37,347 nucleotides of DNA from Lachnospiraceae bacterium (lineage in GTDB: Bacteria; Bacillota; Clostridia; Lachnospirales; Lachnospiraceae), in the NCBI GenBank assembly GCA_024691125.1, contig JAILNV010000095.1:1-37347 (forward strand). The letters run 5' to 3'. A program made the translations under genes and the position numbers. The notes below the pieces were generated by a model. It was not told the origin of the DNA. It ran no database searches and saw nothing but the letters and a program-made list of their open reading frames with translations. Positions within the stretch are counted from its first letter, which is position 1, and every line of letters begins with the position of its first letter. Below are positions 31,254 to 37,347 of this stretch, piece after piece.

Positions 31254-32393
31254 TTATTTAAACAGCTCTCTGATGGCGTCTTCCTTAAGCTCCGATCCTA
31301 TTACACAGATCTTACCGGTAACCTCTGCCGCACCGTCCCTTACCTCACACTCACCGGGCACGTAATCGAAGTGGATGAACCTGTCGCCCTCTGTAGGAAG
31401 CATACCCTTGCAGCGAAGTATAGTTCCGTACCTGGATGTATCGTCAAGCTCTTCAAGACATTCCTCAACCTTTTCCTTGGTATATTTGGTAGATGTCTCA
31501 ATACCGATGGATGTAAATACCTCATCCGCATCATGGTGGTGATGGTGATGACTGCCCACAACCTCTGTGTCGTGGGAGCCCGCCGGCTTTGAGGCATCAG
31601 AGGAATCCGAATGGATTCCTTCCTTATGATCGTGATCATGGCAGCCGCAGGAACACTCTTCATGACTGTGCTCATGGTGATGATCATGCTCGTCATGGTG
31701 ATCATGATCTTCATGGTCGTGGTCATGATCGTCATGATGATGTTCGTGGTCATCATGCATCTCCATGACTTCTTTCAGGAGCTCCGCCTCAAGATCCTTG
31801 GCATCCTCAATGGTCTCCAGTATCTTGCTTCCCTCAAGCTTATCCCAGGGTGTTGTGATTATTGTTGCTTTGGGATTATGCTCCCTTATAAGAGCAACAC
31901 AGGCATTTACCTTCTCATCCGTCATATTACCGGTACGGCTAAGGATTATTGTTCCCGCATGCTCGATCTGATTCTCAAAGAATTCACCGAAATTACGAAG
32001 ATACGGCTTGCATTTCTTGGCATCAACCACTGCAACGGCACTGTTAAGATGAACACCCAAAGCTCCCGTCGATCCTTCAACTGCCTTCATAACATCCGAC
32101 AGCTTACCTACACCCGAAGGCTCGATCAGTATCCTGTCAGGACTGTATTTATCAAGTACCTCTTTAAGAGCCGTTCCGAAATCACCGACCAGTGAACAGC
32201 AGATACAGCCTGAATTCATCTCGTTAATAACTATTCCGGCCTCTTTGAGAAAGCCTCCGTCTATTCCTATCTCTCCGAACTCATTCTCAATAAGAACCAC
32301 CTGTTCACCCGAAAGTGCCTCCTTAAGAAGTTTCTTGATAAGAGTTGTTTTTCCTGCTCCCAAAAAACCGGATACAATATCAATCTTTGTCAT
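31254..32393 (-). CDS. CobW/COG0523 metal-chaperone GTPase with His-rich tract
   Basis: This is a 379-residue GTPase of the metal-delivery family (Zn, Co or Fe). P-loop GFLGAGKTTL, the metal motif CICC in NSGCICCSLVGDF, LIEPSGVGK, and SRTGNMTD for the base-recognition loop are visible. A tract at about residues 213-290 is dominated by His and Asp, includes ECSCGCHDHDH and a run of six His, and is followed by the CobW C-terminal domain (RYGTILRCKGML and FDYVPGECEVRDG). The start at 32393 lies after GAGGTG. A GTG three codons earlier is part of that site. It is the first gene of the pair with the CxCC-less relative. The metal cannot be decided from sequence. Confidence 0.92.
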   Translation of the reverse strand: MTKIDIVSGFLGAGKTTLIKKLLKEALSGEQVVLIENEFGEIGIDGGFLKEAGIVINEMNSGCICCSLVGDFGTALKEVLDKYSPDRILIEPSGVGKLSDVMKAVEGSTGALGVHLNSAVAVVDAKKCKPYLRNFGEFFENQIEHAGTIILSRTGNMTDEKVNACVALIREHNPKATIITTPWDKLEGSKILETIEDAKDLEAELLKEVMEMHDDHEHHHDDHDHDHEDHDHHDEHDHHHEHSHEECSCGCHDHDHKEGIHSDSSDASKPAGSHDTEVVGSHHHHHHDADEVFTSIGIETSTKYTKEKVEECLEELDDTSRYGTILRCKGMLPTEGDRFIHFDYVPGECEVRDGAAEVTGKICVIGSELKEDAIRELFK

Positions 32394-32475
32394 TTCTGTC
32401 ACCTCTCTATTTAAAATATCTGTAACCTATGCTATAATAATCGCCTGGTTTCTCGGATCGGGCGGTTATTTTTAT

Positions 32476-33765
32476 TTAAATATTTTTCTCTAACAGTTTC
32501 TCAACGCTTACAAGCTTCACACACAGTACGAACACCCTTGCCGCATCCTTCATCTCCTCAGTCGAGGGGAAGGTCGGAGCTATTCGGATGTTTGAATCCC
32601 TTGGATCCTTTCCATAAGGATATGTTGCGCCGGCACCGGTGAGTGTGACTCCGAGTGCTTTGCATCTTGCCACTATTTCCTTCGCGCAGCCATCCATTGC
32701 ATCAAATGAAATGAAATACCCTCCCTTGGGCTTAACCCAGCTTCCGATATTCAGTCCCGTCAGCTCTTTCTCGAGAGTATCCGTAACTGCTGCGAACTTG
32801 GGTCTAAGAAGCTCTCCGTGCTTCTTCATATGTGCCTTTAACCCGTCAATATCCTTAAAGAACCTGACATGACGCAGCTGGTTTATCTTGTCATGACCTA
32901 TGGTCTGCACGCCCATCATCTTAAGGATCCACTGAACATTGTCAATCGAAGAAGCAACCGCTGAAACACCGGAACCGGGGAAGCTTATCTTAGATGTTGA
33001 AGCAAAGATAAATACCATGTCCGGATTACCGGCTTTCTTACACTCATCCAGGATATTAAGTATCTCATCCTGATCGTCATCATAAAGGTGATGAACACAA
33101 TAAGCATTATCCCAATATATACGGAAATCATCCGCAGCGGGCTTAAGGTTCGCAAACCTTCTTACGGTTTCATCCGAATAAGAGATGCCCGTGGGGTTGC
33201 TGTATTTCGGCACACACCATATACCCTTTACCGCAGGATCATTATTGACATACTCTTCAACCATATCCATATCGGGACCTGTCTCAGACAGAGGTATATT
33301 GATCATCTCGATACCGAACTGCTCTGTTATCTTAAAATGCCTGTCATATCCCGGAACAGGACAGAGGAACTTCACCTTGTCAAGCTTATGCCACGGAGTA
33401 CCGCCTTTAACTCCGAAACAGAAGGATCTTGCAATCATATCATACATAAGATTAAGGCTTGAATTACCGCCTACTATGACATTGTCCTTCTCAACCTCCA
33501 TCATATCAGCCATAAGACGCCTGCATTCGCCTATACCGTCAAGATCGCCGTAATTACGTGTATCTGTTCCAAGCAGGGTGTGCATATCAGACCCGCTGTT
33601 CATAACATCAAGCATCGGCATGGCGATCTCAAGCTGTGACAGTCCCGGCTTACCGCGTGCCATATTAAGCTTAAGCCCCTTGGCCTCCTCTTCCTTATAC
33701 TGTTTTTCAAGCTCTTCCTTTAACGAAAGCAGCTCTTCTTTGGTCATTTCCCTGTATGCTTTCAT
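32476..33765 (-). CDS. Aspartate-type aminotransferase, PF12897 (MocR-fold) class
   Basis: This is a 429-residue pyridoxal-phosphate enzyme. Recognised features are LNMARGKPGLSQLEIAMP near the N-terminus, VGGNSSLNLMYD (cofactor phosphate binding), CVPKYSNPTGISYS, YWDNAYCVHHLYDD, the Schiff-base Lys in FASTSKISFPGSG, and a C-terminal SNIRIAPTFPS whose Arg binds the substrate carboxylate. This matches the unusual aspartate aminotransferase group (type Ic) found in actinobacteria and clostridia. The start at 33765 has AGGAGAG with six bases between. Two upstream in-frame starts are weaker. Monocistronic behind a clean promoter. Confidence 0.9.
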   Translation of the reverse strand: MKAYREMTKEELLSLKEELEKQYKEEEAKGLKLNMARGKPGLSQLEIAMPMLDVMNSGSDMHTLLGTDTRNYGDLDGIGECRRLMADMMEVEKDNVIVGGNSSLNLMYDMIARSFCFGVKGGTPWHKLDKVKFLCPVPGYDRHFKITEQFGIEMINIPLSETGPDMDMVEEYVNNDPAVKGIWCVPKYSNPTGISYSDETVRRFANLKPAADDFRIYWDNAYCVHHLYDDDQDEILNILDECKKAGNPDMVFIFASTSKISFPGSGVSAVASSIDNVQWILKMMGVQTIGHDKINQLRHVRFFKDIDGLKAHMKKHGELLRPKFAAVTDTLEKELTGLNIGSWVKPKGGYFISFDAMDGCAKEIVARCKALGVTLTGAGATYPYGKDPRDSNIRIAPTFPSTEEMKDAARVFVLCVKLVSVEKLLEKNI

Positions 33766-33847
33766 TTTCATCTCTCCTGATGCCGTTTTCTGTTTCATAA
33801 TCAGCTACACTACCATTTAGGATCTGATCTTTTCTTAAACTTTATGA

Positions 33848-33876
33848 ATCTTATCACATTTTTTTATGCATATCAA
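33848..33876 (-). promoter_or_regulatory. Promoter of the aminotransferase gene
   Basis: Minus-strand TTGATA (33871-33876) and TAAGAT (33848-33853) have a 17-base spacer. Confidence 0.7.
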
Positions 33877-33947
33877 CCTTATGTCTGACCCTTATATTCA
33901 GGCATCATCACATATTCAGCATCATCCGTGCTTTATCAGACGTCCGG

Positions 33948-34907
33948 TTACGGATTAACAATACACCTGTCTTCTCCGTTCAGATATGCCTTTATATTAA
34001 GATATACCTCCTGCATCAGCCTGTTCCTTGCTTCTACGGTCGCCCATGCTATATGCGGAGTTACAAGAAGCCTTCGGTCACCGCTCAGCTCTCTCAGCGG
34101 GCTGTCCTTCCTCATTGGCTCTCCATCGATCACATCCAGAGCCGCTCCGGCTATTTTCCCGCCCTTTATTGCTCTTACCAGTGCCTTTTCATCCACTATA
34201 GGACCCCTGCCCATATTTATAAGGTATGCGGTATCCTTCATCTTATCGAAGGTCTCGTCCGAGAACAGATTTCTTGTATTATCGTTAAGCGGTGCGTGTA
34301 TCGATATTATATCCGATTCCTTCAGAAAATCATCCCATGAAAGCCTTGTGAACCCTTCTTCATCATGATTCCCGCTTGTGGAATAATAAACCACCCTGCA
34401 GCCGAATGCGGAAGCCACACTTGCAATCCTTCTTCCTATATTTCCAAGGCCGGTGATACCGAAGGTCTTACCGGACAGTTCATTAAAGTGCTCTTCGAAA
34501 TGCGTAAATATCGGTGAGTCACAGTATTTTCCATCCTTCACATAATCATCATAATACCTTAGCTTCTCATACAGATAGAATAATGATGCAAAGGTATGCT
34601 GGACGACACTTTCCGTGGAATATCCCTTAGCATTGCTAACCTTGATCCCCCGGCTTCTGCAATAGTCAATATCCACATTATCATATCCCGTTGCCGTTAC
34701 ACAGACAAGCTTAAGTCCCTTAAGATCTCCTATCGTGCTTTCATTGATGGGAAGCTTATTGATTATAAGAATCTCTGTATCTTTTGCTCTTTCTGCTATC
34801 TCAGAAACCTTAGTCGTCTGATATGAGATAAAATCACCCAGCCCCTCAAACTCAGAGAGATCAACATCCGATCCCACATTCAGTATTTCCAACGCTGTAA
34901 TTTTCAT
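33948..34907 (-). CDS. D-2-hydroxyacid dehydrogenase (NAD-dependent)
   Basis: This 319-residue oxidoreductase reduces a 2-keto acid or oxidises a D-2-hydroxy acid such as hydroxypyruvate/glycerate. It shows VTATGYDNVDIDYCRSRGI, the Rossmann motif GLGNIGRR, the catalytic Arg in NMGRGPIVDE, a Glu in DGEPM, and catalytic His in TPHIAW. The length is normal. The start has GAGGAG. The gap to the upstream YfcC transporter gene is 23 bases, so the two form an operon. The substrate is probably what the transporter moves. Glycerate/hydroxypyruvate or D-lactate are options, and the sequence does not decide. Confidence 0.93.
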   Translation of the reverse strand: MKITALEILNVGSDVDLSEFEGLGDFISYQTTKVSEIAERAKDTEILIINKLPINESTIGDLKGLKLVCVTATGYDNVDIDYCRSRGIKVSNAKGYSTESVVQHTFASLFYLYEKLRYYDDYVKDGKYCDSPIFTHFEEHFNELSGKTFGITGLGNIGRRIASVASAFGCRVVYYSTSGNHDEEGFTRLSWDDFLKESDIISIHAPLNDNTRNLFSDETFDKMKDTAYLINMGRGPIVDEKALVRAIKGGKIAGAALDVIDGEPMRKDSPLRELSGDRRLLVTPHIAWATVEARNRLMQEVYLNIKAYLNGEDRCIVNP

Positions 34908-34930
34908 CTTTTACTCCTCAATTTTTATCT

Positions 34931-36358
34931 TCAGAATCCAATCCCTGATGCTATCATCAAAAAGGCAAAAGCGACCAGCCACCATATGATAAACAAAGGG
35001 GACAGATATCTTACCCACTTGCCAAACGGAACCCTGCAAATCGCAAGGGCAGCCAGTATCTCTCCTCCGGTAGGTGCCATTATATTGGTGAAAGCATCTC
35101 CGAGCTGATATGCAAGAACAGCTGTCTGCCTGGTCATCCCGGCCTTATCCGCAAGAGCCATCATAAGAGGCGTGGTTATCGCAGCCTGAGCTGAACCTGA
35201 AGGAACTATTACATTAAACAGCTCATGGAATATAAACATTCCTATCGGCATAGCCCTGTACGGCAGCTCCTGAAGCATGCCTGACATCGCATGAAGCACC
35301 GTATCCATCACATTGGCACCGTTCAGAATAACTATTGCGGCATTTGCAAGGCCTATCATTATACAGGGCAGCATCATATCCTTACAGCCCCGTATGAAAA
35401 ACTCACATATATTCTTAGGCCTCAGGCCCCCCACTGCACCGCCTATGATACCTACCGCAAGAAAGATTCCTGCAAGTTCATCCACGTAATATCCCCATTT
35501 TATCATCCCAATGACAGAGAATATCATTCCGATCAGGAATACGATAAGGGCATATATCTGACGATTCGTAAGCTTTCCGACATTATCAAGCTTAATCTTC
35601 TTTCCTTTATTGAATTCCTCATCATATAAATATGAGCCGCTGAACTTAGGGTTCACCTTGACCATATGGGCACGCCACATAACATAGGCTATGGATACGG
35701 CTTCAAGGCAGATAAACATGACTATCCTAAGACCCATTCCCGAGAATAAGGGAAGGCCGGCTATCTTCTGTGCCGTTCCTTCAGTGAAGGCATTGGTTAT
35801 CGAACCAGCATACCCGGCAGTCGCTGCAATGAAAATAATGCCTACGGCAGTGAGTGAATCGAAACCGACCGTGATACAGCATGCCAGCACAAGCGGAACA
35901 AATACAAGAAATTCCTCGAAGTTACCGCAGAATGCCGAACCGCATCCAAACGGTATCATCAGTATCGGTATCAGCAGGATTTCCCTGCCATTAAGTCGTT
36001 TCAGGATATTGGCCATCCCGACGTTCAGTGCACCCGTTCCGTTTATTATCGCAAACATGCCTCCGATGATAAGAAGGAAGAAGATTATGCCTGCTGCCTC
36101 CTGCATCCCGAGAGTAAGCGATTCAAGCACAACCAGCAGATTTACCGGTGTCTTCTCGACATAATGGAAGCTGTCCGGAACGACTATCTCCTTTCCGGTC
36201 TCTTCGGATTCCACTCTTTCATACTGACCGGCCGGAATAATAAATGACATGAAAGCACACACAGCCACCACTATCACCATGAGCAGCATCGGATGAAGTG
36301 TGTCTGTCTTCTTAATGCTTTCGTTGTCCTTTTCAATATTCTGAAAAAGCTTTAACAC
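34931..36358 (-). CDS. YfcC/DcuC-family anion transporter
   Basis: This is a 475-residue permease with about 12 TM helices. It includes HPMLLMVIVVAVCAFMSFIIPAG at the N-terminus, FGCGSAFCGNFEEFLVF, AGYAGSITNAFTEGTAQ and, near the C-terminus, VPSGSAQAAITTPLMMALAD and YQLGDAFTNIMAPTGGE. The PF03606 group includes short-chain carboxylate, C4-dicarboxylate and ornithine/arginine carriers. The start is GTG at 36356-36358 with GGGAGG upstream. A clear promoter precedes it. The dehydrogenase gene 23 bases downstream suggests a hydroxy- or ketoacid substrate, by inference. Confidence 0.9.
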   Translation of the reverse strand: MLKLFQNIEKDNESIKKTDTLHPMLLMVIVVAVCAFMSFIIPAGQYERVESEETGKEIVVPDSFHYVEKTPVNLLVVLESLTLGMQEAAGIIFFLLIIGGMFAIINGTGALNVGMANILKRLNGREILLIPILMIPFGCGSAFCGNFEEFLVFVPLVLACCITVGFDSLTAVGIIFIAATAGYAGSITNAFTEGTAQKIAGLPLFSGMGLRIVMFICLEAVSIAYVMWRAHMVKVNPKFSGSYLYDEEFNKGKKIKLDNVGKLTNRQIYALIVFLIGMIFSVIGMIKWGYYVDELAGIFLAVGIIGGAVGGLRPKNICEFFIRGCKDMMLPCIMIGLANAAIVILNGANVMDTVLHAMSGMLQELPYRAMPIGMFIFHELFNVIVPSGSAQAAITTPLMMALADKAGMTRQTAVLAYQLGDAFTNIMAPTGGEILAALAICRVPFGKWVRYLSPLFIIWWLVAFAFLMIASGIGF

Positions 36359-36391
36359 CCTGATACCTCCCGTGTAAATGTCATACAGTTT

Positions 36392-36420
36392 ATTGTACCC
36401 TAAATAATTCTGTAATTCAA
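36392..36420 (-). promoter_or_regulatory. Promoter of the yfcC-dehydrogenase operon
   Basis: Minus-strand TTGAAT (36415-36420) and TACAAT (36392-36397) have a 17-base spacer, just past the isomerase terminator. Confidence 0.7.
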
Positions 36421-36456
36421 CATAGACGGTTTGAAGAAATTCAGCTTTAAAACAGA

Positions 36457-36486
36457 AAACAGGGGCGTCTTACGACGCCCCTGTTT
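36457..36486 (-). terminator. Rho-independent terminator of the isomerase gene
   Basis: AAACAGGGGCGTC (36457-36469) pairs perfectly with GACGCCCCTGTTT (36474-36486), 13 pairs with a TTAC loop. On the minus strand TTCTGTTTT follows. Confidence 0.9.
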
Positions 36487-36512
36487 ATTACTTCGCGGTA
36501 CCCCTTATGATA

Positions 36513-37347
36513 TTACTTAAAAGGGTTCTCGGTAGGATAAGGAAGTGATGCCGGCTGATTATAACCGATCTCGTCTACCTTAACGCCGATATACTTAAAT
36601 ACTTCGTAAAGAGCCTTTCCGAAATGTCCGAAAGCAACTGCTCCGTGATGAGGATAATTCTTCTCAATAAGTACATGACGATAGAAACGTCCCATCTCAG
36701 GTATAGCGAATACACCGATACCACCGAAGGATCTTGTTGCTACAGGAAGAACCTCGCCTTCAGCTACATATGCGCGAAGGATCGAATCAGCTGTTGATTG
36801 CAGTCTGTAGAAGGTAACAGGTCCGGGAACGATATCGCCTTCAAGCGTTCCGTTGGTAACCTCAACAGGAAGTGAACGAGCCATGATGGCCTGGTTCTTC
36901 ATCTCGCAGCTTGTAAGCTTCTTAGAGCAGGTATTTCCGCAATGGAAGCCCATGAATGTATCTGTATGCTTGTAATCGAACTTGCCCTTGATGCTGTCTT
37001 CATACATGCACTTGGGAACTGAGTTGTTGATATCAAGAAGAGTAACGATATCATCACTTACACAGGTTCCGATATACTCGCTTAAGCAGCCGTAGATATC
37101 AACCTCACAGGATACAGGGATTCCGCGTCCTGTAAGACGTGAATTAACGTAGCAGGGAACGAATCCGAACTGGGTCTGGAATGCCGGCCAGCACTTACCT
37201 GCGATGGCAACGAATTCCTTGGATCCCTTATGTGCCTCGATCCAGTCAACAAGAGTAAGCTCATACTGAGCAAGCTTGTTAAGAACCTCGGGCTTCTTGT
37301 TTCCTGCGCCAAGCTCCTCTGCCATTTCCTTGGCAACATCAGCGATC
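36513..37347 (-). CDS. L-fucose/L-arabinose isomerase-family sugar isomerase (5-prime end missing)
   Basis: The C-terminal 277 residues are visible; the frame stays open to the right edge and reads IADVAKEMAEELG before any credible start, so the gene begins outside the window. The family match rests on GKCWPAFQTQFGF, SRLTGRGIPVSCEVDIYGCLSEYIG (acidic metal ligands), GFHCGNTC, and a C-terminal HHGAVAFGHFGKALYEVFKYIGV. This is COG2407-like, aldose-ketose isomerases related to FucI and AraA. The sugar is not determined. It ends with a very strong terminator. Together with the YtfQ-like binding protein at the other end of the window it suggests use of deoxy- or pentose sugars. Confidence 0.82.
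   Translation of the reverse strand, partial: IADVAKEMAEELGAGNKKPEVLNKLAQYELTLVDWIEAHKGSKEFVAIAGKCWPAFQTQFGFVPCYVNSRLTGRGIPVSCEVDIYGCLSEYIGTCVSDDIVTLLDINNSVPKCMYEDSIKGKFDYKHTDTFMGFHCGNTCSKKLTSCEMKNQAIMARSLPVEVTNGTLEGDIVPGPVTFYRLQSTADSILRAYVAEGEVLPVATRSFGGIGVFAIPEMGRFYRHVLIEKNYPHHGAVAFGHFGKALYEVFKYIGVKVDEIGYNQPASLPYPTENPFK

Noticed and set aside
31611-32195. Plus-strand frame opposite the His-rich GTPase
   Set aside because: Same effect as above; antisense of the His/Asp tract, no independent support.
1-37347. tRNA, rRNA, prophage or insertion-sequence genes
   Set aside because: None was recognised on either strand by eye. A covariance or profile search could still reveal a weak one.

Overview
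The window is about 37 kb of moderate-GC DNA that reads as a Firmicutes chromosome, most probably a Clostridia/Lachnospiraceae gut or rumen anaerobe. This rests on the conserved gdpP-rplI-dnaB order, a YesN/YesM two-component pair, AGGAGG-type ribosome sites before most genes, a lipoprotein sugar-binding protein with an Ala/Pro/Glu linker, and a small double-glycine leader peptide. The organism call is inference from gene content and style. No rRNA, tRNA, phage, insertion sequence or CRISPR array was seen.

Left edge to 13.4 kb (mostly minus strand). A truncated YtfQ-like sugar-binding lipoprotein lies downstream of an AraC-type response regulator and histidine kinase pair. Three helically phased direct repeats sit between them. 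Next come the housekeeping operon gdpP-rplI-dnaB (c-di-AMP phosphodiesterase, ribosomal protein L9, replicative helicase), a membrane protein ending in a J domain, and an overlapping set murD-like/larB/larC. LarB and LarC make and metallate the nickel-pincer nucleotide cofactor; no larE or larA lies in the window.

13.5-18 kb (plus strand). An ECF transporter S component is followed by a compact locus with its own promoter and terminator. It looks like a small RNA displaying a copy of the 16S rRNA anti-Shine-Dalgarno sequence in a hairpin loop. Then come cobS, a zinc-ribbon/hexapeptide-repeat membrane protein, a small secreted protein, and a double-glycine leader peptide with its own promoter.

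18-25.5 kb. An L,D-transpeptidase is divergent from a three-gene overlapping operon: a coiled-coil protein, a two-helix membrane protein, and a lipoprotein fusing a solute-binding domain to a von Willebrand A domain. It converges on cobT, upstream of which, on the minus strand, is a MotA/MotB-type pair resembling ZorA and ZorB but without recognisable Zorya effectors. These two surface/envelope operons are the best protein candidates for an undescribed system.

25.5 kb to the right edge (minus strand except one unknown gene). This part holds an AI-2E family permease, malQ with a DUF815 AAA ATPase, two COG0523-type metal GTPase relatives (one very His-rich), a MocR-fold aspartate-type aminotransferase, a YfcC transporter with a D-2-hydroxyacid dehydrogenase, and the 3-prime part of an L-fucose-isomerase-family gene. 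The sugar-binding protein at one end and the sugar isomerase at the other suggest carbohydrate use, and LarC and the GTPases suggest transition-metal handling.
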